A stretch of 64,000 nt of DNA from MKSF01 sp037190225 (lineage in GTDB: Bacteria; Bacteroidota; Bacteroidia; Chitinophagales; Chitinophagaceae): positions 1 to 64,000 of the forward strand of contig JBBCJL010000009.1 in assembly GCA_037190225.1 (NCBI GenBank), written 5' to 3'. This document shows positions 34,788-43,019 of this stretch, in pieces. Numbering within the stretch: the first letter of the stretch is position 1; every line of letters starts with the position of its first letter. The notes under the pieces are model-generated. The model searched no databases. It had not been told where the DNA came from and saw nothing but the letters and a program-made list of their open reading frames with translations. The position numbers and the translations under genes are program-made.

Positions 34788-35162
34788 GTGACAAAAAGAT
34801 TTTTTTATTTACTGAATATATGGGTCTGCCTGATGTTGCCGGTAACGGCATTTTGCGGGAAAGACAGTACGAATACGGAGCAGCGCCTTTTATTTATACC
34901 TAATGCCTTTACACCCAATTATGACGGGGTGAATGATGTGTTCAAGATCGTCAACCTGGAAAATGAAAAAGTGGAGCATTTCCGCGTGTTTAACAGGTGG
35001 GGCACGGTAATGTATGAGTCCAGCGGTAATGATGCGGCCTGGGACGGTACCTATAAAGGTAAATTGCAGGACCAGGGAGATTACGGGTATGTGATCATCA
35101 TCAGGTTCCCAAACAATGTTACGGAAGTCTATAAAGGCGTCATCCACCTGATGAAAAACTGA
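34788..35162 (+). CDS. Minimal CHU_C (gliding motility-associated C-terminal) domain protein
   Basis: 124 residues from GTG 34788, giving a signal peptide (MTKRFFYLLNIWVCLMLPVTAFC). An ATG at 34710 overlaps the end of panD and yields no good signal peptide. Nearly the whole mature protein is a CHU_C type B sorting domain: LFIPNAFTPNYDGVNDVF, FRVFNRWGTVMYES, AAWDGTYKG, GDYGYVIII and EVYKGVIHLMK. In this family the domain normally sits at the end of long T9SS cargo proteins; here there is no passenger. Role unknown. It is closed by a long bidirectional terminator at 35175-35220. Confidence 0.85.
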   Translation: MTKRFFYLLNIWVCLMLPVTAFCGKDSTNTEQRLLFIPNAFTPNYDGVNDVFKIVNLENEKVEHFRVFNRWGTVMYESSGNDAAWDGTYKGKLQDQGDYGYVIIIRFPNNVTEVYKGVIHLMKN

Positions 35163-35174
35163 TGCAACTAAATT

Positions 35175-35220
35175 AAATAAGAGAAGAGGCCGGTAAATAT
35201 ACCGGCCTCTTCTCTTATTT
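35175..35220. terminator. Long bidirectional terminator
   Basis: A perfect 21-bp stem (35175-35195 with 35200-35220) and 4-nt loop, with A/T ends, between two convergent genes. Confidence 0.92.
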
Positions 35221-35238
35221 ATGGGCAGTAATGATTTA

Positions 35239-36018
35239 CTACTGCATAGACATATAGATCATTTCAGCGATATCCAGCACCTGCACCTCCTCCTCTTTCT
35301 CCTGGTTTTTGACACCATCCATCAGCATCGTGGTGCAGAAAGGACAGTTGGCAGCTATCACGCTCGCTCCTGTGGCAACAGCCTCTTCGGAGCGCTCCAG
35401 GTTGATCCTTGTATTGCCGGGCTCATCTTCCTTGAACATCTGTGCGCCACCGGCGCCGCAGCAGAGACCTTTGGTCCGGCAGCGCTTCATTTCTACCAGC
35501 TCAACGTCCATAGCTTCCAGTACGGCCCTGGGGGCTTCATAGATATCATTGGCCCTGCCCAGGTAACAGCTGTCATGGTAGGTGATTTTCCGGCCTTTGA
35601 AGGTGCCGCCTTCTTTCATGACCACCCTGCCGGCATCTATCAGCTGCTGCAGGTAGGTAGCGTGGTGGATCACCTCGTAGGAGCCGCCCAATGCCGGGTA
35701 TTCATTTTTGAGCACGTTAAAGCAGTGCGGGCAGGCGGTAACTATTTTCTTGACATTATAGCCGTTCAGCAGCTGGATGTTATTATAGGCCATCATCTGG
35801 AATAAAAATTCATTGCCGGCCCTGCGCGCGGGATCTCCCGTACACATCTCTTCCTTGCCCATGATGGCAAAGGAAACGCCTACTTTGTCCAGGATCTGTG
35901 CGAATGCTTTTGTTATTTTTTGAGCCCTCTGGTCAAAACTGCCGGCACAGCCCACCCAGAATAATACTTCGGGCTCCGTACCTTCAGCCAAGAACTCAGC
36001 CATTGTTTTTATGTTCAT
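35239..36018 (-). CDS. Fe-S oxidoreductase subunit with two CCG (cysteine-rich) domains
   Basis: 259 residues (254 from the ATG at 36003). Two copies of the HdrB/GlpC/LutA-type cysteine-rich domain: the first has FWVGCAGSFDQ, EEMCTGDPARR and VTACPHCFNVL; the second has YHDSCYLGR, GLCCGAGGAQMF and AANCPFCTTML. Such domains bind a non-cubane or [4Fe-4S] cluster and pass electrons, as in heterodisulfide reductase and lactate utilisation. The usual partner, a membrane ferredoxin-like subunit, is not next to it. A LutB-like protein is encoded at 49186-50574, too far for one operon. Confidence 0.88.
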   Translation of the reverse strand: MNIKTMAEFLAEGTEPEVLFWVGCAGSFDQRAQKITKAFAQILDKVGVSFAIMGKEEMCTGDPARRAGNEFLFQMMAYNNIQLLNGYNVKKIVTACPHCFNVLKNEYPALGGSYEVIHHATYLQQLIDAGRVVMKEGGTFKGRKITYHDSCYLGRANDIYEAPRAVLEAMDVELVEMKRCRTKGLCCGAGGAQMFKEDEPGNTRINLERSEEAVATGASVIAANCPFCTTMLMDGVKNQEKEEEVQVLDIAEMIYMSMQ

Positions 36019-36111
36019 AAAAGAAAAGGAATTCTAATGTATGCTCAGATGTTAGTTAGTTGCTGCATACTGCTGTCCCGCTGGAAAACAGGACATTCAG
36101 CATCCATTTTT

Positions 36112-36119
36112 CAAAGATA
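36112..36119 (-). promoter_or_regulatory. -7 element for the CCG-domain gene
   Basis: CAAAGATA on the plus strand reads TATCTTTG on the minus strand, a full match to TAnnTTTG, with TTG 21 bp upstream (36141-36143). About 95 bp before the start. Confidence 0.5.
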
Positions 36120-36288
36120 ATAATATTTCGGGCAATGAGGCAAGATTACTTTGGTATCGGATATTTTCGTATATTTATTGTTCTTAATTATCAAAAAGTT
36201 ATTGTTTTATGGGTGCCCGGTAATGCCTGAGCCGGTGCGTGGATGCTACCGGAAGCCCTGTTTCCCTTATCACCAATCACCTGTTGCC

Positions 36289-37557
36289 ATGAATGAATAC
36301 TTTTTACAATACCTGTGGCAGTACGCCCTCATTTATTTTCACCAGCTATGCACTACTGACGGACAAATGGTGACTGTCCTGGACAGGGGCAGCCGGAACA
36401 ACGGTGCCGGTCCGGACTTCCTGGATGCCCGGGTAAAGATAGGCCGGACATTATGGTCCGGTCATATAGAGATACATACCCGGTCATCGCTGTGGCGGCA
36501 GCATGGGCACCACCGGGATGATAAATACAGGAATGTGATCCTGCATGTCGTGTACGAGGATGACTGTAAGGAGCATGACAGCCAGATCCCGGTAGTGGAG
36601 ATCAGGGACAAATTCCCGTGGGATTGCCTGGAAATATATACCGCGCTGATGGGTCAGCCCTATACGGTGCTGTGCAGCGCTCACCTGCCGCGGGTGCCCG
36701 CCATCATTGTCGAGAAGCTCAAGGAGACGGTCATGGCGGAAAGATGGCAGCAAAAATTCCGGATGCTCACCACGGAATGGACGTCTGCCCGGCAGGACTG
36801 GAAGCCGCTGGCCTATCTTGTCTTCGCCCGTGCATTCGGCTTTAAGGTCAACCAGGAAGCATTTGAAACGCTCGTGCAGCAGACACCGCTTTCGGTCCTG
36901 GAAAAGCATAAGGACAACCTGTTCCAGCTGGAAGCGCTTTTATTCGGCCAGGCCGGGCTGATCCCGGAGGGTTTCCAGGACGCCTATACCCGGTCGCTCG
37001 AAAAGGAATACCACTTCCTAAGACGGAAATACTCGCTGGTTCCGATGGAGGCCGGTCACTGGAACTTTGCGCGTCTCAGGCCCAACAATTTCCCTACTAT
37101 AAGAATAGCGCAGTTTGCTCATTTCCTGTTCCAGGTACAATGCGATTTTGAATCCCTGCTGATGCCGGACCGGTATATAAAGGACTGGCTGCAGGCATTG
37201 TCCGTGCAGACCTCCCCCTACTTCTGGGAGCATTACCGCCTCAGCGACCAGAGCCTGCACCGGTCGGAAAAGAAGCTGGGGACCTCCGGCATCTGTCATC
37301 TGATCATCAACGCGATAGCTCCTCTGAGATTCTGGTATGAAACGACCTTCAGCCCGCATAACGAGAATGTCTTTGAAGCGGCCTTCGATATACTGCTACG
37401 GTTGCCGGCAGAAAAAAACGCCGTAACCAGGATGTGGCCCTTGAAGATCGCTAATGCCTTTGACAGCCAGTCGGTTATACAATTAATCACACAGAAATGT
37501 ACCGATAAAAAATGCCTGGAATGTGCAGTGGGTGATTTTATTCTCAGGAAGAGATGA
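36289..37557 (+). CDS. DUF2851 family protein
   Basis: 422 residues from ATG 36289 (MNEYFLQYLWQYALIYFHQL); an in-frame start at 36151 would add 46 residues with no family match. The first 130 residues carry the family pattern: TTDGQMVTVLDRGSRNNGAG, PDFLDARVKIGRTLWSGHIE, SLWRQHGHHRDDKYRNVILH and VVYEDD. The conserved acidic and His positions suggest a nuclease-like active site, but function is unknown. The family is largely confined to Bacteroidota. Downstream is a sigma-54-like promoter at 37582. Confidence 0.88.
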   Translation: MNEYFLQYLWQYALIYFHQLCTTDGQMVTVLDRGSRNNGAGPDFLDARVKIGRTLWSGHIEIHTRSSLWRQHGHHRDDKYRNVILHVVYEDDCKEHDSQIPVVEIRDKFPWDCLEIYTALMGQPYTVLCSAHLPRVPAIIVEKLKETVMAERWQQKFRMLTTEWTSARQDWKPLAYLVFARAFGFKVNQEAFETLVQQTPLSVLEKHKDNLFQLEALLFGQAGLIPEGFQDAYTRSLEKEYHFLRRKYSLVPMEAGHWNFARLRPNNFPTIRIAQFAHFLFQVQCDFESLLMPDRYIKDWLQALSVQTSPYFWEHYRLSDQSLHRSEKKLGTSGICHLIINAIAPLRFWYETTFSPHNENVFEAAFDILLRLPAEKNAVTRMWPLKIANAFDSQSVIQLITQKCTDKKCLECAVGDFILRKR

Positions 37558-37581
37558 TATTTTCCTGTATTTTTTATTTTT

Positions 37582-37598
37582 TTGGCATATTATTTGAT
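37582..37598 (+). promoter_or_regulatory. Sigma-54-like promoter 1
   Basis: TTGGCAT ... TTTGAT with GG-N10-GA spacing (GG at 37584-37585, GA at 37596-37597). The sigma-54 consensus is TGGCAC-N5-TTGC with GG-N10-GC. The same element, with only one or two changes, is at 51760-51776. The final C of the -12 box is A in both. Confidence 0.45.
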
Positions 37599-37604
37599 AA
37601 TAAG

Positions 37605-37667
37605 TAGGTATTCATAGTGCGGTTTATTGGTTTTATGTGCCCCTTATTCTTAGGGGGCAATTTTTTT
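37605..37667 (+). ncRNA. Possible small RNA between a sigma-54-like promoter and a terminator
   Basis: A transcript from the promoter at 37582-37598 would begin near 37608 and meet an intrinsic terminator at 37638-37667, giving an RNA of about 60 nt. No open frame of note lies inside. The next gene (37757) has its own -7 element at 37729-37736. Confidence 0.3.
37638..37667 (+). terminator. Intrinsic terminator in the 37.6 kb intergenic region
   Basis: TGCCCC (37638-37643) pairs with GGGGCA (37654-37659), followed by A and seven T. Confidence 0.65.
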
Positions 37668-37728
37668 AAGGGGCATATACATAATGGCAGCAGGAAAAAT
37701 CGGTGCTGTAATTGTTACCTGAATTCGA

Positions 37729-37736
37729 TATTTTTG
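37729..37736 (+). promoter_or_regulatory. -7 element for the gene at 37757
   Basis: TATTTTTG fully matches TAnnTTTG, 20 bp before ATG 37757. Confidence 0.45.
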
Positions 37737-37756
37737 CTGGTAAAAATAATATTGTT

Positions 37757-38365
37757 ATGAAAAGACTTCTTTATGCCCTGGTATGGCTGCTGGGTATGAC
37801 CCTTGTAACGCATCGTGCCCAGGCGCAGCAATGTTCCAAATGTGTTCCGGCAGATGCCGCTATTACCTTCCTGGGAATTGATTATACGTTCGTGAACTTT
37901 GGCGGTACGCTGGACCAGCCGGAGGATAAGGTGATCCATACTTATATTCCTGCTTGGAATGAGCTCTTCGTTACCGAATCTTCTAAATATAATATCGGGA
38001 AAATGTACGGTCTGTCTAGGCTGTCTTATGACGTGGATTTCTTTAAAGGTAGCAATAAGAAGGTCAGCGATATTAATGGCGTGTACAAGGATTTGTCCCG
38101 TAATACCCTTATCACCCATATTAACAGGATCAGCTTTAAAGGGGTCACTACGCCTTATGCCATGTTCCTGATAGCAGGGGATTATAACAAGCCTGCGCTG
38201 AAAGCGGTGCACTATGTGGTAATCTATAATGTGTCATCCGGTAAGATCGAGGTGCTGGAGGAGTTTACGACCAAGCCGCAGGGCTTTGGGTTCCGCAATT
38301 ACTGGGCCGGGAGCTTTTATGCCGTATTCAAGGAGAAAAAGAGAGCTGCCGAGTGGTTTAAATAA
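37757..38365 (+). CDS. Secreted protein of unknown function
   Basis: 202 residues from ATG 37757 with a signal peptide (MKRLLYALVWLLGMTLVTHRAQAQ); an in-frame start at 37712 lies before the promoter element and is unlikely. The mature part begins QCSKCVPADA, a CxxC pair, and is predicted alpha/beta. No family recognised. It converges on the membrane-protein pair across a shared terminator at 38385-38419. Confidence 0.75.
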   Translation: MKRLLYALVWLLGMTLVTHRAQAQQCSKCVPADAAITFLGIDYTFVNFGGTLDQPEDKVIHTYIPAWNELFVTESSKYNIGKMYGLSRLSYDVDFFKGSNKKVSDINGVYKDLSRNTLITHINRISFKGVTTPYAMFLIAGDYNKPALKAVHYVVIYNVSSGKIEVLEEFTTKPQGFGFRNYWAGSFYAVFKEKKRAAEWFK

Positions 38366-38384
38366 AATATGCTGGAAATACCAG

Positions 38385-38419
38385 GAGACCGGGATACATT
38401 TATCCCGGTCTCTTTTTTT
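38385..38419. terminator. Bidirectional terminator
   Basis: GAGACCGGGATA (38385-38396) and TATCCCGGTCTC (38401-38412) around a 4-nt loop, then seven T. It overlaps the last codons of the minus-strand gene ending at 38400. Confidence 0.88.
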
Positions 38420-38858
38420 GTGCCGGCTTCCTGATGATCAGCCTTCTCAGCTGCAGCAGGCCAATGGTCATTTTACGCTTGGTCCTGAAATAGGGAATGC
38501 TCAGCACCACCAGCAGGGAGATGCAGGCCGAGGTGCCCAGCGCTCCGCCGTAACCGGTAAATAATTTACTGGTATTCAGGTATATGAAGCTGAAAATAAG
38601 CCCGGCCAGCGCTATGCCGGTATAGGTGGACAGCTGCCGGGCGGAAACCATGCCGATAAAGGAGCCCCCGATATAGGCCACCGGGATATGCCGGGTGAGA
38701 TATGGAGACAATACATCCGGGCAGTAATGAAAATATGCGGCGATCAGCAGGGTCAGCCAGGCGGAAGATTTGACGGGTCCGAGTCCCAGGCGGGTATTGA
38801 AAAGGAACGTGATAAGGGCCCCGGCGATGCTGGTTGCTATAATGATAATGGTATCCAT
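38400..38858 (-). CDS. Small membrane protein, paralogue of the upstream gene
   Basis: 152 residues, about five membrane segments. It shares a distinctive pattern with the preceding gene product (38865-39425): LGLGPV, then HIPVAYIGGSFIGM against HLPPAIYCGAFVGM, then SKLFTGYGGALGTSA against SKSVLKGIGGKPGTLA. The two genes are 6 bp apart and co-directional, so they are a tandem, diverged pair likely working together as two subunits or half-transporters. Family not recognised. The first gene has an extra N-terminal part of about 60 residues. Confidence 0.7.
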   Translation of the reverse strand: MDTIIIIATSIAGALITFLFNTRLGLGPVKSSAWLTLLIAAYFHYCPDVLSPYLTRHIPVAYIGGSFIGMVSARQLSTYTGIALAGLIFSFIYLNTSKLFTGYGGALGTSACISLLVVLSIPYFRTKRKMTIGLLQLRRLIIRKPAQKKRPG

Positions 38859-38864
38859 AGGTGG

Positions 38865-39425
38865 CTATTGTCTGAAAATATAAATAAGTATATAGGTGAG
38901 GGTAACGCCCAGGAAGGCGAGCGTGCCCGGCTTGCCTCCTATGCCTTTCAGCACGCTTTTGGAAACGACCAGGAAGATGGCGGTAAAGCATCCGGCGGTC
39001 AGCACAAAGGTGATATCCGTGGCTACGCTGGCATCCGACATGCCTACAAAGGCGCCGCAATATATGGCCGGTGGCAGGTGCTGAAAATAGGCTTTGCGCC
39101 ACGGGATATACGTCAGCAGGGAGGCCAGCGTGCCGGTAAGCGCGGCTGCCAGCACAGGTCCCAGGCCTAATTCCTGGTTGAGGAAGTAGGAGCATACCGC
39201 GCCTGCCGGTACCCATACCGCGATCTTATAGGATTCAAACTCGTGCCCGTCCGCGTGGAGGTTGCCTTTCCTGTAAGTGTAGAGCACCAGCAATACCAGG
39301 GAGGCGACCAGGATGGCCAGCAGGTAGGAATGCGCGTTCTCTCTGAATATGGCCAGCAGGAACAGTATCTGGATCACGAACAGCAATATGATGATGCCGA
39401 TACGGGTATATTGTTTTCTTTTCAT
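38865..39425 (-). CDS. Membrane protein, first of a paralogous pair
   Basis: 186 residues with about six membrane segments. Two N-terminal segments (IGIIILLFVIQILFLLAIF and LLAILVASLVLLVLYTY) precede the region shared with the next gene (from LGLGPVLAAALTG onward). Within the shared region an aspartate in GMSDASVATD is replaced in the paralogue by GMVSARQLST. Function unknown; a small-molecule channel or transporter assembled from both products is possible. A -7 element lies at 39436-39443. Confidence 0.7.
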   Translation of the reverse strand: MKRKQYTRIGIIILLFVIQILFLLAIFRENAHSYLLAILVASLVLLVLYTYRKGNLHADGHEFESYKIAVWVPAGAVCSYFLNQELGLGPVLAAALTGTLASLLTYIPWRKAYFQHLPPAIYCGAFVGMSDASVATDITFVLTAGCFTAIFLVVSKSVLKGIGGKPGTLAFLGVTLTYILIYIFRQ

Positions 39426-39435
39426 AACCGGGATG

Positions 39436-39443
39436 CAAAAGTA
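39436..39443 (-). promoter_or_regulatory. -7 element for the membrane-protein pair
   Basis: CAAAAGTA on the plus strand reads TACTTTTG on the minus strand, a full match to TAnnTTTG, 11 bp before the start at 39425. Confidence 0.4.
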
Positions 39444-39510
39444 TCATTTAATTTCCTTCCGGGATGGTATGACTTTCGTCATATATGCGGCGTCTGTCCC
39501 GGAAAAGCTA

Positions 39511-39518
39511 TAACTTTG
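39511..39518 (+). promoter_or_regulatory. -7 element for trhO
   Basis: TAACTTTG fully matches TAnnTTTG, 44 bp before ATG 39562. Confidence 0.5.
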
Positions 39519-39561
39519 CGGTATCTTTTATCTATTCATTCAAAAAATTGTATCAAGCACC

Positions 39562-40632
39562 ATGCCAGTGTTACATAACAAAATTTCGAATGAGGTGCTC
39601 AGGCAGCAGATGCTGGCCGAGACAGAACCTCGTACAACCATTTCTTTCTACAAATACTTCCCCATAGAGCAGCCCCGGGAATTCAGGGACAACCTGTATG
39701 TTTTATTTACGGAGCTGAAGGTCTTCGGACGTATCTATATCGCTTCCGAGGGCATCAACGCCCAGGTCAGCGTGCCACAGGGTAATTTTGAAAAATTCAG
39801 GGATACGCTTTTCGGCTGCCACCCGGAGCTGAATGGCATCAGGCTGAACATTGCAGTGGACGATGACGGTAAGAGCTTCTGGGTGCTGCGGATGAAAGTG
39901 CGTGAAAAGATCGTGGCTGACGGTATCACGGACCCTTCCTTTAATCTGCAGCAGGTAGGTACCTACCTGAAAGCGAAAGAGGTCAATGAGATGATGCGGG
40001 ACCCGGACACCATTTTCGTGGATATGCGCAACCACTATGAATACGAGGTGGGTCATTTCAGGAACGCCCTGGAAGTGCCTTCCGATACTTTCAAGGAGCA
40101 GCTGCCTATGGCTGTGGATATGCTGCAGGAGCATAAGGACAGGAATATTGTGATGTACTGCACCGGCGGCATCCGCTGTGAGAAGGCCAGCGCGTATATG
40201 AAGCATAACGGGTTTAAAAATGTATTTCACGTGGAAGGCGGCATCATAGAGTATGCCCGGAAAATAAAGGAGGAAGGGCTGGAATCGCAGTTTATAGGCA
40301 AGAACTTCGTATTTGACGAGCGGCTGGGCGAACGCATTACGGAAGATATCATCGCAGTATGCCACCAGTGCGGTGCGCCCTGCGATACGCATACCAACTG
40401 TAAGAACGATGGCTGTCACCTCCTGTTCATACAATGTGGATCCTGTGCCGCTGAATTTGACGGGTGCTGCAGCGCGGCTTGCATGGAGGAATATCATTTA
40501 CCGGAAGAAGAGCAGCGTAAGCGGAGAGCAGGCAGGGAGAACGGCGTCAAGATATTCAATAAATCCAAGGATCACCCCTTAAGGAAGCACCGGGAGCAGT
40601 GGAAGCAGGAACGGGAAACAGGGAACGGATAA
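39562..40632 (+). CDS. trhO: tRNA uridine(34) hydroxylase TrhO, rhodanese-like (YceA family)
   Basis: 356 residues. The N-terminal ferredoxin-like domain (FYKYFPIEQP, GRIYIASEGINAQVSVP) is followed by a rhodanese domain with VDMRNHYEYEVGHFRNA and the active-site loop MYCTGGIRCEKA (Cys200, with Cys206 also conserved). The C-terminal part is rich in Cys (CHQCGAPCDTHTNC, CGSCAAEFDGCC) and should bind zinc, as in the longer members. TrhO hydroxylates U34 of certain tRNAs in an oxygen-dependent way. The charged tail is usual. Confidence 0.93.
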   Translation: MPVLHNKISNEVLRQQMLAETEPRTTISFYKYFPIEQPREFRDNLYVLFTELKVFGRIYIASEGINAQVSVPQGNFEKFRDTLFGCHPELNGIRLNIAVDDDGKSFWVLRMKVREKIVADGITDPSFNLQQVGTYLKAKEVNEMMRDPDTIFVDMRNHYEYEVGHFRNALEVPSDTFKEQLPMAVDMLQEHKDRNIVMYCTGGIRCEKASAYMKHNGFKNVFHVEGGIIEYARKIKEEGLESQFIGKNFVFDERLGERITEDIIAVCHQCGAPCDTHTNCKNDGCHLLFIQCGSCAAEFDGCCSAACMEEYHLPEEEQRKRRAGRENGVKIFNKSKDHPLRKHREQWKQERETGNG

Positions 40633-40702
40633 AGTCAGGCAGCGACCGTTTTTTTAGGAATATGTTAAGATCGTGTTTTTAGAAATACATTTACAAATGT
40701 GG

Positions 40703-40710
40703 TAGTTTTG
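40703..40710 (+). promoter_or_regulatory. -7 element for the T9SS protein gene at 40749
   Basis: TAGTTTTG fully matches TAnnTTTG, 38 bp before ATG 40749. Confidence 0.45.
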
Positions 40711-40748
40711 GTAAATATATTTATATTTTCGTATTAAAAAACTCCGCT

Positions 40749-42662
40749 ATGAATAGATTTCTTCTCCACAATTGTTTTTTTTTCCTGTTATATATTATTT
40801 CGGGTAGCGTTTTTGTTGCCAGAGGCCAGAATATAGCTCTTACAGCCACGGCTAGCCAGTCGGGAGGCGGTGTCACAACATACGGTCCTGCCAATTATAA
40901 TGATGATATCATTGCGACCTACAATAACCTTCCCTGGGGATGGGTCAACACTAACGGGTGGATAGAATATACCTGGTCCTCTGCCCAGACCATGACAGGT
41001 GTAAAGTTCTACAACTCTGACAGGCAGTTCAATACACTTACGATCGAATATTATAACGGTAACGCATATGTCCTTGTGCAGACCGCTACCAGCGGTCCGC
41101 TTGACCAGGAGGTCACGGTCACGTTTGCGACCCCTGTCACCGGTACCCGGCTCCGTTTCAACAATATCGGCTCCCATATCTATAACCCGAACTTCAGGGA
41201 GATCCAGGTTTTCGGACAAACTACCTGCTCGGGCACACCCAACGGCGGCTTTGCCCAGGCCTCTTCGGGCACTGCGGGGTGCGGCGGAACGGTGGCACTG
41301 TCGCTGACCGGTCAGAGCACGATGAATGGCATCGCTCATCAATGGCAATATAATACAGGCGCAGGATGGGTTGACTTTGGTGCCGATACCGCGGCCGTCA
41401 TTTCGCCGGTGCTTACCGCCAATACCCAGTTCAGGTGCCGGCTCACCTGTACATCCGCAGGCGGCGGCACGGCATATTCCGCCGTGGTACCTGTTACAGT
41501 AACGCCCATTATCGTCAACCTCGGGAACGATACTTCGCTCTGTCCCGGTGTAAGCCGTACGCTGGATGCCAGCAATGTAGCGGGATCAGCCTACCTCTGG
41601 AGCACATCCGCCACGCTGCCTGCTATCAATATCAGCAACCCGGGCACCTATACGGTCAGGGTGACGCAGCCCAACGGGTGTATTGGCCGTGACACTATCA
41701 TTGTAAGGCCCGGTGTGCAGCCGCAAAATTTCCTGCAGCCGCAATATGCTTTATGCGAGGACTCCTCGGTTATCCTGGACGCGGGTAACGGCAGCGGGTT
41801 CCGGTTTCTGTGGACGCCGGGCAACAGCACTGCGCAGACGCTCACTACCACTGCTGCCGGTAACTATAATGTGCTGATCACCAGTGTTGACAACTGTGAG
41901 TTGAATGCTTCCACCTCCCTGACAGAACGTCCTAAGCCCCCTATAACGCTACCGGCCGCGCAATCCATATGCTCTGTAGATTCCATCCTGATGGATGTAG
42001 CCCATCCTATCGGGGAAAGCTACAGGTGGAATACGGGCGCTGTGACCCCGGCAATATGGGCAAGGGATTCCGGCCTCTATAAGGTTACGGTAACTTCAGC
42101 ATACGGCTGTGTCAACCGGGCGGAGAGCTACCTGGCTTATGAGCCGGATCCGCTGACGGATGGCTTTTCCTTTGTGCCTTTCTTTTATGAAGAGCTCGGC
42201 AAAGTGACCTTTACACCTATTAACCCGCAGTATGTGACCGCTTACCTTTGGGAGTTCGGCGACGGGGCCAGTTCTGAGCTTCAGATGCCTACGCATCATT
42301 ACCGGTCTTCCGGTGTGTACCAGGTAAAGCTGACCGTCTATAATCCGTGCACGGAAAGCAGCTACACCCAGCAGGTGCAGATCAACCTGCCTGCAGGTAT
42401 CGCCGCTACGGGAGACGCAGCAGCTATAGAGATTTACCCGGTTCCGGCTTCGGACAGGATAACGGTGAAGTCCGGTCAGCCCGGAGTACGGCTGGAATAC
42501 ATCCATTTGTATAATGCGGTAGGCGCATTGGTCTATGAGTCCGGTATAGTGGATAATGCACACGAGATAGCGGCAGATCATTTGCCTTCCGGGATGTACC
42601 ATATCAGGGTACAAACCTCAGACCGTCGATGGATCGTAAAGAAAATAGAGATCGTTAAATAA
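40749..42662 (+). CDS. T9SS type A cargo protein with discoidin-like, Ig-like and PKD domains
   Basis: 637 residues with a signal peptide (MNRFLLHNCFFFLLYIISGS...ARGQ). Order: a coagulation factor 5/8 type C (discoidin)-like domain at about 27-155 (NGWIEYTWSSAQTMTGVKFY ... REIQVFGQ), then several Ig-like units (AHQWQYNTGAGWVDFG; LGNDTSLCPGVSRTLDASN; ILDAGNGSGFRFLWTPG), a PKD domain at about 475-545 (YLWEFGDGASSE, VYQVKLTVYNPC), and a C-terminal type A sorting domain (IEIYPVPASDRITV ... GMYHIRVQTSDRRWIVKKIEI). It should be exported through T9SS and held on the surface or released; binding of glycans or surfaces is suggested by the discoidin fold. Confidence 0.9.
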   Translation: MNRFLLHNCFFFLLYIISGSVFVARGQNIALTATASQSGGGVTTYGPANYNDDIIATYNNLPWGWVNTNGWIEYTWSSAQTMTGVKFYNSDRQFNTLTIEYYNGNAYVLVQTATSGPLDQEVTVTFATPVTGTRLRFNNIGSHIYNPNFREIQVFGQTTCSGTPNGGFAQASSGTAGCGGTVALSLTGQSTMNGIAHQWQYNTGAGWVDFGADTAAVISPVLTANTQFRCRLTCTSAGGGTAYSAVVPVTVTPIIVNLGNDTSLCPGVSRTLDASNVAGSAYLWSTSATLPAINISNPGTYTVRVTQPNGCIGRDTIIVRPGVQPQNFLQPQYALCEDSSVILDAGNGSGFRFLWTPGNSTAQTLTTTAAGNYNVLITSVDNCELNASTSLTERPKPPITLPAAQSICSVDSILMDVAHPIGESYRWNTGAVTPAIWARDSGLYKVTVTSAYGCVNRAESYLAYEPDPLTDGFSFVPFFYEELGKVTFTPINPQYVTAYLWEFGDGASSELQMPTHHYRSSGVYQVKLTVYNPCTESSYTQQVQINLPAGIAATGDAAAIEIYPVPASDRITVKSGQPGVRLEYIHLYNAVGALVYESGIVDNAHEIAADHLPSGMYHIRVQTSDRRWIVKKIEIVK

Positions 42663-42695
42663 GCCGCAGCATTCGTATATTGCTGTATGTATATG

Positions 42696-42734
42696 TCAGA
42701 GAGGCTGCCCGGAAAGAACAGGCAGCCTCTCTGA
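42696..42734 (+). terminator. Hairpin after the T9SS protein gene
   Basis: TCAGAGAGGCTGCC and GGCAGCCTCTCTGA pair over 14 bp with an 11-nt loop. No U-tract follows, so it may stabilise the 3' end rather than terminate by itself. Confidence 0.5.
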
Positions 42735-42953
42735 TGCTCACTGCCGGGCTTTTCAAGCCGCCTGGTAAGAAGCCGGACTTTCTCGCTGGTGGTGTTTCAC
42801 TCAAACCAATAGGAGACCAAAGCCTTTCCCGGCTGGCTTAACTATGCAGGATGTAGTCAGATTATTAAGCACTGTTTTCTCCGTTGCTTTTCTCTAACCA
42901 TCCAATATAAGAAGCCGGACCTTGTTGTTATTAGTGTCCTTTATCAACAACCC

Positions 42954-42996
42954 AAAACAGGAAGCCCGGACTATACAAGTCCGGGCTTCCTGTTTT
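42954..42996. terminator. Terminator before the lipoprotein gene (minus strand)
   Basis: A 19-bp perfect stem (42954-42972 with 42978-42996) with A and T ends, usable on both strands; on the minus strand it follows the gene ending at 43020. Confidence 0.9.
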
Positions 42997-43019
42997 ATAG
43001 CTTAATATTTATAAGTTCA

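Larger units (their letters stand above)
42663..43019. other. Intergenic stretch with two hairpins and a short direct repeat
   Basis: About 357 bp without a supportable gene. It holds a 14-bp hairpin at 42696-42734 without a T-run, a perfect terminator at 42954-42996, and the 13-bp direct repeat TAAGAAGCCGGAC at 42766-42778 and 42908-42920. Confidence 0.6.
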
